This document shows, in pieces, positions 11,571 to 23,565 of a stretch of 64,000 nucleotides of DNA. The notes below the pieces were generated by a model. It saw only the letters and a program-made list of their open reading frames with translations. It ran no database searches and was not told where the DNA came from. Location of the stretch: positions 49,661,156 through 49,725,155 of the forward strand of contig NC_062224.1 of the NCBI RefSeq assembly GCF_902686445.1, written 5' to 3'. Origin of the DNA: Sciurus carolinensis (lineage: Eukaryota > Chordata > Mammalia > Rodentia > Sciuridae). Made by a program: the position numbers and the translations under genes. The number at the start of each line of letters is the position of its first letter. Position 1 is the stretch's first letter.

Positions 11571-12063
11571 TGTTAGAACTAAGAAATGAATTCAGCAAAG
11601 TTTCAGGACACAAAACAGCTAACATACAAAAATCAATGCATTTCTCTACACAAATAACAATCAACCTGAAAAAGAAATCAAGAAAATAATTCCATTTATG
11701 GAAGCATAAAAAATACCTAGGAATAAATTGAACCAAGGAACTAAAAGATCTGTACACTGAAAACTAAAAAACAGACATGGAAGACATTGTAGAAGACATA
11801 AATAAATTGTTCTTGAATCAGAAGAATCAATATTGTTAAAATGTTCATACCTCCCAAAGCAATATACAAATTCAAAACAATCCTTATCAAAATCCTGGCT
11901 TTATTCACAGAAATAGAAAAAACAATCCTAAAATTCATATGGAACCTCAAACAATCCCCCAAACTAAAGCAGTCTTGAAAAAAAAGAACAAGGCTGGAAG
12001 CATAATACTTCCTGATTTAAAATTATATTACAAAGCTTTAGTAATTACAATTGCACGGTAAAA

Positions 12064-12151
12064 ACAGATACATAGGGCTGGGGATATAGCTTAGTTGGTA
12101 GAGTGCTTGCCTCCCATGCACAAGGCCCTGGGTTCAATCCCCAGCAGCACC

Positions 12152-12201
<50 letters not shown>

Positions 12202-12208
12202 TACATAG
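12064..12208 (+). mobile_element. ID SINE with perfect 12-bp TSD and (AC)n tail, inserted in L1
   Basis: The ID body (12076-12152) starts ggctggggatatagctta and ends caatccccagcagcacc. Instead of an A-rich tail there is a 47-bp uninterrupted AC array (12153-12199). The identical 12-mer acagatacatag flanks it at 12064-12075 and 12197-12208. That fixes the insertion and shows that the array belongs to the inserted unit. L1 ORF2 continues on both sides. Confidence 0.96.
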
Positions 12209-13640
12209 ACCAGTGGAGCAGAAAAGAGCATTCAGAAGTGAATCTAAACATATAAAGTCAACACATTTTTGATAAGAGCACCAAGATTAAGCAACGAGGA
12301 AAGGATATTTTCTCTGATAAATAATTTGGGAAAACAGGATTTTCACTTGCAAAAGGTTGAAATTGAACCCTTATCTTAGACCATACACAAAAATCAACTA
12401 AAATGGATAAAAGACCTAAATGTAAGACCTGAAACAACAAAATTCCTGGAGAACATCATAGCGGGGAAGTTCCTTGACATTGACCTTGGCAATGAACTTT
12501 GGGCCTAGGCTATAAAGGAAAAGTAAGCAAACAGAATTGCATCGAACTAAAACTTCTGCACCACAAAGAAACAAGTTTAAAAATTAAACTGCAAGCTACA
12601 ACTTGGGAAAATAATGTGTTCAAGACATACATCTGGTAAAGAGTTAATATCAAAAAGTTATAAAGAACTCATGTAACTCAATAGCAAGAAAATAAATAAT
12701 GCATTTTAAAAATGGGCAAGGGACCTGAATAGGCATTTCTCCAGAGAAGACATAAAAATGGCCACCATGTATATGAAAAGGTGCTCAACATTGTTAATCA
12801 TTAGGAAAATGCAAATCAGAACCATTGTGAGATTTCACCTCACACCCTTTATGATGGCTGCTATCAAAAAGTCAAGAGATAACAAATGTTGGCAAGGCTG
12901 TGGAGAAAGGGGAATCATTGTGCACTGTCTAATGGCATGTAGATTGATGCAGCCATTGTGGGAATTAGTATGGAGGCTTTAACTGAATTAAAAGAGCCTA
13001 CAGCAATCCCTCTGCTGGGCATATACCCAAAGGAAATAAGATCACCACCTGGTAAAGGCATCTGTACTTCAATGTTCATTGGAGCATAATTCACAATAGC
13101 CAAGATATAGGCGCAACCTGTGTCCATTGATGGATGAATGGATAATGAAATTGTGGTCTATGCCACCATGAAATGTAATTCAACCTTAAAAATGATCCTG
13201 ACATTTGCCACAAGGATGAACAAGGAGGACATTGTGCTAAGTGATGTAGAATAGAAATATTGCATGACTTCACGTACATGTGGACCTTACACACAAACAA
13301 GTCAAATACACAGAGAATAAAATAGTAATCACTGGGGGAACTAGGGAGATTTAGGTCAGTACTGTATACAAAGAGCAGATATGTAGGATGAACAATTCTA
13401 GAGATGCAAAGTGCAATGTGAGGACAATAGTTAACAAAATTGTACTATATTTTGGATTCCTATGAAATGAGTAGATTTTAGCTGGTCTTACCACAAAAAC
13501 AAAAATGGGCAACTATATAGGATGATGGATATGTTAATTTGCTTCACTATGGTAACCATTTTACTGTTTATATGTATCACATAACATCATGTTGCATACC
13601 TTAAATATATAAAATAAAAAGCACTTAAATAAAAAACTTG

Positions 13641-14734
13641 AAAACCAATGCTGACTGGTGATTAGAATTACACTTGATAAAAAGCTTAAATCACCAATAT
13701 ATCAGCTCTCAGCATTGTTTACTATGGCTGAATTGATTTGCTAGGTTTCTCCAAAACAGCAAAAGACCATAGTGAATGATAGTGATTGACAGCATCACTG
13801 AGATTTTTGTATGACTTTTCATAGTCCCCGTGCACTAAATGATCCCTCGAGGTTGTTTTTAGCTCTAAGATCTATAACTCTCTGAACTGCTTCTATTTGT
13901 TATTGCCCATAAAAGTCATTGGCCTCACATTTTATTCTCACTTGGCACATACAGGATCAGAGAAGTTAATTGAATAACCTAGGCCCTTTGCAACAAGACA
14001 ACATTCATCCTGAAACCAGACTTGGGCTATCTGAAGCTTAGAGTTACACTTTCATTTGTTGGGCAATTGCATACAGCATAGATGGACTAATTAATCATCC
14101 AAATCAGGTAGAAGCCATGACATATGGATACTTTGGCACAGGGGGAAAGTAAGGTAGTTTTTAATGAGGGTACAAATGGGTCTTAAATTTGAATTCTACC
14201 GAATTTATGGGGCACTCTAAATTTACAGTCATTTGTATTGCTTGCCACTCATAAAACCCCTCTTGTGTGATTAGGGTGGTTTCCTTGAGTACAGAGAAAG
14301 CATATGGTGAAGTTGCCCTGCCCCCAGCCCTAGTGTGGCTAATCACAAGTAGAACAACCTTAAATTTCAAATGTGACCCTTATGACCCTTCCCACTAGAT
14401 CATTAAAAAGGAGCAGAGTTTCCCCAGAATCAAATCTCTGGTTGTGCCCCTGGGGTGCATCCTGTTTTACTTGCTGTCTCCCTCCTTTCTAATTCCAGGG
14501 CAAATTGTTAGCTGATGTCAGATTTAGTATGTGGAAAGAGGAATCCCAAAGGTGGCTTCCCCACCCATTTCTTACTATGTGCGTATAATAACAGAGATTA
14601 GACAAAATTGCAGGATCACTCTTTACCTCCAAACCCGTAATTCACTCATATTTGGCAAACACTGTTTGGTCTTGGCCGTGAATTGCCTGCTTCCAGAAGA
14701 GATACTTTGGGGGAATAGTTACAGTTACGTGCAT
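13641..14734. other. Unrecognised non-coding DNA
   Basis: No recognised repeat, RNA gene or exon. Confidence 0.5.
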
Positions 14735-14890
14735 GGGCATTAGATACAGACTTAGGTTCAAATTCAGATACTGCCAACTACTATCTATTTAATGTTCTAA
14801 GCCTCGATTTTCTCTTCTGCATGACAAGGAGGATAATACCTGTTTCACAGAAGTTGTCATAAAGAATAAATGCAATATTCTGTATAGAAC
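14735..14890 (+). mobile_element. MIR SINE fragment
   Basis: Diverged MIR: ttaggttcaaattcagatac, then the core-like stretch aagcctcgattttctcttc, ataatacctgtttcacag and ttgtcataaagaataaatgc. Confidence 0.75.
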
Positions 14891-15375
14891 TTTCATCTCA
14901 CTACCTGGTTACAGAGTCTTCCATACTATCTCAAAGTAGCAGATTCATCACTCAGCAAATGAGGGAGCTTCATTCACAGTGGAAGTGCACAATGTAGAAT
15001 GCTTTCTTGACCCTGCCTGGACTTTCTCTATCTGTTCTTTCCTTTTAGTGACATGGACTTTGAGGGAGTAAGCTAGAGTGTCAACTCTGAGAGTACATAT
15101 TGCACCTTACTCATTTTGCCATTGTTCATAAGCTACTAGATCACATTTTTGAAACCCCAAATTAAAATGTATTGTTTCACCTTTAGCAAGGCGTGTTGTA
15201 GCTCATACTGTCTAAAATCCAGAAAGGATGGTTTCCTTTCCCATCCTGTTTTTCATGTAGTCAGCCATCAATACGTGCCTGTGGAATGAATGCACCGATC
15301 AATCAGATACCCTCACTGCCATCACTGGCGTCTCTATACAGCTGTTGTATCCTGCTCTCCCTGATGTGTTTGCTA
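14891..15375. other. Unrecognised non-coding DNA
   Basis: Nothing recognised. Confidence 0.5.
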
Positions 15376-15800
15376 TTTGCTGTATCAGTCAAGGTTCTAA
15401 CAGGAAATGCTCTCAAATTAGAATAATTCAAGGAAAGCTTAACAAAAGACTATTTATGAAAATATGAGTGGGATGTAGGGGAACCACCAGGGATACTAGT
15501 AACAGTGAACGGGCTATTACCACTCCAAGGCCCCCAGGGAAGAAGGGAGGAAGCAGAAGTAGGAACCTGGAAAAAAGAGCCTTTCCTAGAGAAGACTACC
15601 TTGATGGAAGTCTGGACCTTCGGGGACTGCAGGTGTGAGCAGGTGAGAGGGAAGTCTTCTCCTTCCCTCTGATCTGCTAGTGGTTCCCACTGACTGAACC
15701 CAACAGGAAGCCAAAAGCCAAAGAAGCCCTTTGATGTAATTATCAACAGGCATAGGGAGAAGGAAGTGGCACGTGGACAGTCTTGGGGTTGTGCTGTATC
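15376..15800. repeat. Possible ancient dispersed repeat, family not named
   Basis: The segment starting tgtatcagtcaaggttcta and the later gtggttcccactgactgaac and caggaagccaaaagcc resemble a widespread old mammalian repeat that I cannot name. Two overlapping minus-strand open frames lie here (15450-15860 and 15586-15810, 136 and 74 codons). They have no recognised motif and are best seen as chance frames. Confidence 0.4.
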
Positions 15801-17234
15801 TGAGATGCAAGGTACACTGAAAGTGAAAAATATTACCAGAGGTTTTGTTTCCATAGGCAATTCTCTAGAGGCATGCTACTGCCTCCACCTTCCTAGCACA
15901 TACCATCTCCCTGGAAAAGTCATCCTTGTGCTTCTCATCACCTTATAGCTCTCATCACCTGCAGACCAGGAGGTGTCCCTCCTCAGGACTCGCGAGCACC
16001 TTACCTGTAGCTCTACCCTAGCACTTTTCATGTTGTAATGATTAGTGTCCTTCTCTGTGCTTAGTCAATGTTCATCGAATGAATGGCATTGCCCACATAA
16101 TGAAAGAATGCTTGACAATGGATGACCTTACTTTTCTAGATTAAAGGCCAGAATCGACCCCAGTAACCTCTTTCTTCCTTTAGAGCAGTAGGCATGTTAA
16201 GGCCAACAGAAAGAGTTCCAAGGGCACTGATGAATTTGAACATCTGGAGTGTGTTAGCAGGGGTTGTGGGAAGCATCAAACCGGCAGGAAGGTGTGGGTG
16301 GGAAGGGTGGTCAGACTAATGGGCGGTGTCTGGAGAAAGGAAACTCCATTTGTAAATTCCTTGTAAAGGGACCTCGCCATTGCTTAAGTTCACACACTCA
16401 GATTCCCATCAGCATCCCTTCCCTTTCTGGAAGCTCTCATAAAAGAGACACTAAAACAAATGGCATGTACCCTGTTAGTGAGACCAGAGGCTTTAACAGG
16501 AGGCTCGAAAGGCCGAACAACTTGAAATCCTTTCTCAGACTTAGTTTGCTCACTTTTGTTCCACTGTGCACATGTGCATTTGTATGTGTGTGCTTCTACA
16601 TGTGTGCATGTGTGCATGTATATGTTACCCCAACATTCACAGTGCAGAAGTAACTCTATCAGGTTCTATGCAGGAGTAAAAATTGGACAGAAAAACATTT
16701 ATAGGTGGAAAGGGAATGAAAATGGAAGGTGATAACTCTCAGGCACACTTCATTGTGACCTACCCCTCCCATCTACCCTCTCCGCCTCCACTCACACCTG
16801 CTCCTTCCCTTGCTAGTTTTCCTGGGTAGTTCATGCATGCTTCAAATTGTCTGTCTGGTGAACTCGGTCCACGAACAATACATATTTGCTGAGTGATCAC
16901 TGTGTGCAAGGCAACAGAATTCCATCAGTGGTGCAGTTTTGTATTTGCATGAAAGTGCCTGAGTGAAGCCAAATAATATATTCTGACCTTTGTAGTTATC
17001 TATTTCCAAATAATAAGGTTGTTGATCCTTCAGTTATTCTAAAGACCTCAGGATGCTTTTCATGCCTCCTCCTTTATTTGATCTGGAAGCTTCGAATGAG
17101 GATGTACAACTGCTGGTGTCTCTGTCTTGCTGGGGAGAAGATGAAGCCCAGGAGAAGTATGAATTTGGTCAGGTGCACATAATCACTTTAGAGGTGAATA
17201 TGGGTCTTCTCATTTTCATTAGGTGACATTGCCT
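15801..17234. other. Mostly unrecognised non-coding DNA
   Basis: A TG-rich patch lies at 16560-16625. The words around gaacaatacatatttgctga (16873) look like a scrap of reverse L2. No gene is recognised. Confidence 0.45.
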
Positions 17235-17359
17235 TTCTAAAATGAGGTTAAGCTGGGGATATAGCTCCGTTGGTAGAGTGCTTGCCTAGCATGCACAAGG
17301 CCCTGTGTTCAATCGCCAGCACCACCCCCCAAAAAAGAATTCTTCTGAAATGAGATTAA
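17235..17359 (+). mobile_element. ID SINE with 17-bp TSD
   Basis: ID body 17252-17338 (gctggggatatagctccg, agagtgcttgcctagcatgc, ttcaatcgccagcacc) with a short C6-A6 tail. Flanks 17235-17251 and 17343-17359 match at 15 of 17 positions (ttctaaaatgaggttaa against ttctgaaatgagattaa). Confidence 0.93.
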
Positions 17360-18533
17360 CGAGGCTTAGTGGGAAGAACATTATTTATTCTTTTCTTGGT
17401 GATAGCCTGAAAGATGAGAGCTATATAGTGATCCAAGGAAATCCTTAATACTCTCCATGAGGCTTTGCTAGGTGTTTTGAGCACAAAGCTTGCTGACATT
17501 CCTGAAAAGCACAGATTTACATGACATGACTATAATTGAAAGAGTCAACATGATTACATTTAAAAATAACAGTTTAAATTACATTTAAAAATAAAAGTTG
17601 TTGTAAGAGATGTACTTAGCAAAGACCCTGTGCATCAGGGGTGCCTAGGAGAATGTTAGACAATGGGTCACTGCCTCCCAGCACAGTCCTTCCATTCCCT
17701 TAGTTGACATTGAAAAATCCAAGTTTAGCATTTCCTCCTAGGGTGAATTCAGACCATACTTTAAGTTCATTTGGACAATTTATAAATTGTACTTTATGTC
17801 AACTTGAGATTGGGGAGAAGTGTTTGGGTGCCAGAATTGGAGTCTAAATTTCACCACAGCTTCGGCTTCAGTGAGGACTAGAACAATTTAGGATTACCAA
17901 AAAAAATCCACCACCAAGTTTTTATGCATTCTGGAAGGTTCTACAGGAAACCAAAAGAATTGTTGGGTGTCATTGCCTAGGGCTGTGACTTCTGCCCACA
18001 GACATAATTGCAGCTTCCACAAATGCCAGGACTTGAAATAAGTTCTGAAGGGGAGATTGATCAGGGTATGGAACCTGGAACTCAGAAAGTTTCTTCTCCA
18101 GGATTCTTAGGAATGCTCCAAGGAAGTGTTCATCCTAGGGCAGTTTGTGGCTTTTGGCCACACCTCTCTTCCTTCCCTATTTTCTGATCTCCCTGCCTGA
18201 TCTTTGAGGGAGCAAGAGAAATCAACTGGAAACTCACTCTGCTCCTTTGATGGTTGGTGGAGGATCTGGCCTTGCCTATCTTTGTGTGGCTGTGAGGCCC
18301 AGATTTCTCATGTGGAAACTGGGGGGAGTTTCTCTGCCCACCACACAAAATTATTGAAGGAGTCAAATAAAATTATGTGCTAGACATGGTATTATATATG
18401 GAGAGGTATTAGAGAGGAGGCATTACTAATGTTTTGAACAAATGTGGAGACCGAATAAAAAATGGTGCCCAATTTTCAACAAATAACCATATTCTTTCAT
18501 TCACACTGTATTTATGAAATTCTTGTGGCATAA
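17360..18533. other. Unrecognised non-coding DNA
   Basis: No recognised repeat, RNA gene or exon. Confidence 0.5.
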
Positions 18534-18900
18534 TGCTATCTATGGTCTGAATATTTGTGTCCTACAAAATTTGTATGTTGAAATGCTAACCCCCAAGGTG
18601 ATAGTATTAGGGGGGTAGGGACTTTGGCAGGCAATTAGGTCCAGAGGGCAGAGTGTTCATGAATGAGATTAATGCCTTTTTATAAAAGAGTTTCCAGGAA
18701 TTCATTTATTCCTTCTATCAGGCAAGATTAAGGTGAGAAGGCACCACCTGTGAACAAGGAAGTGGGCCCTCATTAGCCATCAAAGTTGCCTGTTTTGATC
18801 TTGTACTTCCCAGACTGTAGAACTGTGAGACATAAATTTCTGTTGTTTAAGAACCACCAGTCTATAGTATTTTGTTAAGCAACCTGAATGGACTAGGACA
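18534..18900 (+). mobile_element. MLT1-type MaLR LTR
   Basis: Starts tgctatctatggtctgaat, then gtatgttgaaatgctaac, gaatgagattaatgcc, gtgggccctcattagcc, ataaatttctgttgttta and tatagtattttgttaagc, and ends ggactaggaca. This is the standard MLT1 LTR layout. No internal region is attached, so it is a solo LTR. Confidence 0.88.
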
Positions 18901-19600
18901 CACCTTTCTTCTCTGACTGCATTGTCTTTCGGGGTATGAAACACTATGCTCTGTAATGCTGGGCAATGCTCCACTTCCTGGAGCTTCAGTTTTAGGGAAA
19001 GATTTCTAAGGAGAACATTTTACTTTTAAACAAAATTCATTCACTTATTTTCTCATTCATTCAACACATGTTTATAGAGTGCCTAAGGATAGAACTAGAT
19101 GCTGTAAGTAACTACAGAGTCATGATTTTTCTCTTGTCACTCATTTGTGATCTATGACATAATCTACATATGGGATCTGTAGATTTATCAATATGGGCAG
19201 TCATTAATACAGGTAGTCATTGACAGAAGCCATCAGTTTTGCCCCCTCCATTCCCCAGCAGTTTGACATTAGTTTACTTTAATTCAAATATTTTTGCAAT
19301 CATTATGTAACTTTGACCTTTGGTCCAGCAGGTTGAATTATAGCTGTAAATATTGTGTCAAACTTTCCTTTGCAACTGGTTCTGAGTGGCAGATGTTGTT
19401 TTGCTCTTGTGGTTTTCTTGGCCTGGGGCTCTGTAAACCTTCACACACACAATGGTCTGTCTTTAAAGAAGTGTCCTTTAGCCATGAGGAACACTCACTC
19501 ATTCCATTGCAGAACTACACAAACTACATTCCTCCTTACTTCAAAGAGCTCCTTAGCTAGTCCTTTCTCTAAGGATAACTATCCAGTAAGTAGCTTTTAT
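18901..19600. other. Mostly unrecognised; L2/MIR-like scrap
   Basis: Around 19040-19110 the words tcattcattcaacacatg and tagagtgcctaagga resemble the end of a reverse L2. The rest is not recognised. Confidence 0.45.
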
Positions 19601-20335
19601 TAGAATGGCGATTATCAAGAATACAAGCAACAACAGGTGTTGGCGAGGATGTGGGGAGAAAGGTACACTCATACATTGCTGGTGGGGCTGCAAATTAGTG
19701 CAGCCACTCTGGAAAGCAGTGTGGAGACTCCTTAGAAAACTTGGAATGGAACCACCATTTGACCCAGCTATCCCATCCTTGGCCTATACCCAAAGGACTT
19801 AAAATCAGCATATTACAGAGATATAGCCACATCAATGTTCATAGCTGCTCAGTTCACAATAGCCAGATTGTGGAACCAACCTAGATGTCCTTCAATTGAT
19901 GAATGGATAAAGAAACTGTGGTATATATATATATACAATGGAATATTACTCTGCCATAAAGAATGATAAAATTATGGCATTTGCAGGCAAATGGATGAAA
20001 CTGGAGAATATCATGCTAAGTGAGATAAGCCAATCTCAAAAAACCAAAGGAAGAATGATATCACTAATAAGTGGATGATGACGCATAATGGGGGGTGGGA
20101 GGGGTTAGTGTTGGAGTTGGAGTTGGGTTTAGGGAGGGGGGCAGGAATGGAGGAAGGAAGGACTGTATAGAGAGAGGGGAGGGGTGGGAGGGGTGGGGGG
20201 GAAGGGGAAAATGGCAGAATGAATCAAACAACATTACCCTATGTAAATTTATGATTACACAAATGGTATGCCTTGACTCCATGTACAGACAGAGAAACAA
20301 CATGTATCCCATTTGTTTACAATAATTAAAAAAAA
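19601..20335 (+). mobile_element. 5'-truncated L1, ORF2 C-terminus and G-rich 3'UTR
   Basis: The ORF2 C-terminal cysteine motif is well kept: CWRGCGEKG, then [14 protein letters not shown] and FDPAIP. The frame then breaks by one missing base near 19771-19780; after the shift the expected YPKD reading resumes. The 3'UTR has a G-rich polypurine block (20087-20210) and ends in attaaaaaaaaaaag. The clean reading and few stops suggest a younger copy than the L1s at 1854 and 3704. Confidence 0.93.
20176..20207 (+). repeat. G-run array with G-quadruplex potential in the L1 3'UTR
   Basis: Successive runs of four, four, three, four, seven and four G are separated by one or two bases. This meets the usual four-run quadruplex pattern on the plus strand. 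G-rich 3'UTR tracts are known in mammalian L1s. Confidence 0.85.
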
Positions 20336-20694
20336 AAGAAAATTTTCAAAAATCAAAATCACACCAGTAAAGAACTCACATTGAAGAAGGCAATGGATAT
20401 CAGTGACAGTAAAGACTCTGAGCCAGGCAGATGGTATGAATTCTTCCTCCACTGTATGAAGGGGCACTGTGGTATCTCTGCCTTTTTTTTTTCCAACATA
20501 ATGCCATCAATATCTATACATCAGTCAGTATGTATTCATTAAAGTGAATTTTGTCTGTGGTTAGTTTTGTTGACAGTTCTTTATACCATCAGGTAAAAGC
20601 TTTTAGTGGATGACCTCTAACCCTCTTTTTAGTGTACAATGGACATAAACCATAGTGTCCACCACTCCACTGGGGGGGAGAGAAAAGGTGCATA
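20336..20694. other. Unrecognised non-coding DNA
   Basis: Nothing recognised. Confidence 0.5.
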
Positions 20695-20825
20695 ATATAA
20701 ATTTACTCTGTGGCAGATGCTAAATAGGTATCTTATGTATATTACCTTATTTTAATCTCACAACAACCCATGGACACAGATAGTATTATCTTCAACTCCA
20801 GAAGAGGAAATGTCAAGGGAATGCC
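20695..20825 (-). mobile_element. MIR-like fragment, antisense
   Basis: Reverse MIR order: gctaaataggtatcttatg, ttaatctcacaacaaccc, then tccagaagaggaaatg. Confidence 0.55.
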
Positions 20826-20844
20826 ATTTGGGATGTGGGATTAT

Positions 20845-21035
20845 CAGTATAGATCAGACCACCCGGGTTTGTCTTCAGGATCCCTCACTTATCAGCTTGC
20901 GTGATCTTGGGCAAGTTCTTTGATTTCTCCAACCTCAGTTTTCTCATCTGTAAAAAGAGAACAATAATATTTACTAAACATTGTGAAGCACTATAGAAAC
21001 AGCACCTAACATAGAATTTGATAATAGCAGGTTAA
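20845..21035 (+). mobile_element. MIR SINE fragment
   Basis: Good MIR core: cgtgatcttgggcaagttc, ccaacctcagttttctcatc, tgtaaaaagagaacaataat, then the 3' region. Confidence 0.85.
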
Positions 21036-21374
21036 AAACACCCATAATAAGGACTTCTCTTTACCAACACAGTATGTTTTGTAAGTTTTGTTTTGTTTTT
21101 GGTGGATCAGAAACATCCACAGAATTCATTCATTAAAGTTATAGACCCCCAGGCCACACCCAAATTTGGTGACCAACTTGTCCTGGTTTGCCTGGGATCT
21201 TCCCGGTTTTACCACTGAAAGTCTTATACTCTGGAGAACCCCTCAGTCTGAGCAAATTGGTATGGCTGGTCACATCTGTACCCATACTTATTTACCAAGC
21301 TGCAGTCTCTGGCAGTGGGGCCCAGGTATCCCTGTTTTCAAGGGAGAGGCACTGGTCACTGGGAGGGAATAGTA

Positions 21375-21460
21375 TAATGAATTGTGCCAGGGGTGTGGGA
21401 GCTGGACGGACCTGGGTTTGAATCTCCTTTTTGACACATTTGGGAAATGCGACTTTGGGC
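21375..21460 (+). mobile_element. Degenerate MIR-like start
   Basis: ggacctgggtttgaatctcc and the words around it resemble the start of a MIR. It is short and diverged. Confidence 0.35.
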
Positions 21461-21837
21461 GCGTTGATGGGTTCCTGGGAATCTGAATGGAAGAGAGAGT
21501 AGCACATTACAGAGTTGATTAGGAAGTGCTCTTGGGACCCACTTTTGTGGAAGGGAATAGAAGGAAGCAGGATAGTGCAGAGGGGGACTCTGGGCTCTAG
21601 GGAATCTCAATGAAGACCTCAACCAACCTCACAGAGAGCTCTGGAGGTAGGAGGGAGGACCGTTCAAAATTGTCCTGAGCTAGAACAAGGGATTGGCCGA
21701 TAACCTTCATGTCTACAAGTCAGTGGATGCCACCTTCCCTGGCAGCAATCCCAGCCTGGGAGGCTGAGTGGGCCCCGCAGTTTCAAGGGTAAATCTTTCA
21801 ATATCTAAGTGGCCTCCGGTAGCACACACCACATTCA

Positions 21838-21985
21838 CCACAAGAATTACTTAATCCCTCCAAACCTCTGTCTCTCCATCTTCGAAACAGGATTGATGAT
21901 AGCCAGTTTACCAACTCAGAAGATTGTTAATAATTAAGTGATCTACTACAGAGAAAACACAGTTTGATGCTGCAATCAAGAAATG
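21838..21985 (+). mobile_element. Degenerate MIR-like fragment
   Basis: cttaatccctccaaacctct, ctccatcttcgaaacagg and gattgatgatagcc follow MIR core order. Confidence 0.45.
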
Positions 21986-23189
21986 TTAGCTAATATTCTA
22001 TTTTAAAGTTAGAATAGAACAAAGTTTGGAATGAGGGTGGGACTGATTTAGAAATCTTTTTGAAGGAATGACTGACTTGTCTGATTTGCCAGGAGGGACA
22101 GTGTTGGATTTTTTTATCGTGACATGTGTTACTGCACTGGGCATTAATCAAAGTATAAAGCAGGTGAACAATTAGTTCATTTAACCCTTGCTTAATAAGC
22201 ATCTGTTAACGGAGAGACTAGACACTGAAAGAAGTTTGAAAAAGGATCATAGTCCTTGCTCTGAATGAACTCATAATTTAGTGGGCTACACTAAGCTTAG
22301 CTATAAGATCCTGTGGAAAATTAAGCATATCTTTATTAGTAGCAATACAACATATATTGGTAGGGTCATTGGGGATGGACTTCTAAAATGACCTCCTATA
22401 AGACGCTCTTTGTATCCATCAAAATGTGCAATTAGACAGAGAAGATGTGATGACAGTGTCACAATTTTCAAATTAACTTGCTGAGACATTTGAGGGGTAA
22501 TTATTAATCTATATTAGGAGCTTCAGAAACACTCACCCTTTCAACTCTGATCCAAAATTATTTGAACTAAGAAAAAATTAAAAAACTATACACTGAAAGA
22601 CATAATAGAGAAAAGTTGGAAGGAAACTCCTTAGATGTTTGCTGATAGGGAAACAATTATTTAAAACTAAAATTCAACTTTCTTGAAAAGAAACAGGTCA
22701 CATTTGGGACCCATTTTCTTAAATGAAGGAAGTTGAGGCCAAGAATCAGAAATAGACTTTGCTAAGGAGTGAAGACAAATGGAACCAGCTGTTCCTTAGT
22801 CCTTGCTTGAGAATTCTGTTTGTCTCTTAAACTGCCTTCTTGCCTCTAAGCATGATGTCTTAGAGTAAAATGCCAGCAGTGTCACAGAACCACAAAGCCA
22901 AAGCAAAATGACTTGAAGTATGTGAGTGAAATTAATGTTTTTAAAAGTTTTCCTTTTCTTATTCCTCCCCTCCCTTTTCTCTGTGTCTCTCTGACTCTGT
23001 CTCTCGCACTGCTGCTCAGCTTGGCAAATCTTTGAAAAGAAACTTATTCATACCAAAATCGTACCTTGAACTCACAAGGTGTAAACCCAGGTTGTGGTTT
23101 AGCATGGTCTTTTAATAAAATATTTTGGAAATAGGCCTCAAAGGAAATAAGTGAAAAGTCTAATGGTTTGCCAAATTTTACTACAGAGT
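21986..23189. other. Unrecognised non-coding DNA
   Basis: No recognised repeat, RNA gene or exon; a C/T-rich patch at 22940-23020. Confidence 0.5.
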
Positions 23190-23565
23190 CAGTTCATACC
23201 CTTAATTTGAAAACCCCAAATTTGAAATGCTCCAAGTCCAAAGCATTTTACATGCCACAAGTGGAATTTCACAATCTGAAATACCCCAAATCTGAACTTT
23301 TGAGTTCCACAAGTGGAAAAATCATACTTGATCTTATGTGATGGGTCATAGTCAAAACACAGGCACACTAAAAATGTCGTCTAAAATTATCTTTCGGCAG
23401 TGTGTATAAGATATACATGAAATGAATGAATTTCACTTTTAGACTTGGGTCCCATCCTTCAAGGTATCTCATTATGTATCTACAAATATTCCAAAATCTG
23501 AAAACATCTTAAATGTGAAATACTTCTGCTCCCAAGCATTTCAGATAAGGAATGCTCAGCCTTGT
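23190..23565 (-). mobile_element. MER46-like non-autonomous DNA transposon (Tigger group)
   Basis: Both ends carry the repeated 'aaatttgaaatgctcc' and 'catttcagataagg' type words, which form imperfect inverted ends. The middle contains cttgggtcccatccttcaag and tatctcattatgtatctac in the order seen in MER46 read backwards. No coding capacity is present, as expected for this short family. Confidence 0.7.

Larger units (their letters stand above)
10707..13640 (+). mobile_element. L1 LINE, sense, ORF2 second half plus 3'UTR, decayed
   Basis: Reads as L1 ORF2 in broken frames. It begins in the reverse-transcriptase region (the segment that includes gactgaattctgccaaag) and passes the FADD-equivalent region near 11480-11500 (ttttcagatgacag). 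It then reaches the C-terminal cysteine motif near 12890-12960, where CWQGCGE and HC...C can be read. From about 13330 a 3'UTR follows, ending in a TATAAAATAAAA tail near 13615. Stops and frameshifts are frequent. Two ID elements and two (CA)n arrays lie inside it, so it predates them. Confidence 0.88.

Noticed and set aside
15450..15860. 136-codon minus-strand frame
   Set aside because: No recognised domain or signal, no splice context that I can support, and it overlaps a suspected ancient repeat.
17252..17338. tRNA-like promoter words (ID elements here and elsewhere)
   Set aside because: The ID family is tRNA-derived, but the copies have A-rich tails and TSDs and lack a tRNA fold, so they are SINEs and not tRNA genes.
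19605..19802. 65-codon frame with a clear protein motif
   Set aside because: It is the ORF2 C-terminal piece of a 5'-truncated L1, cut by a frameshift.
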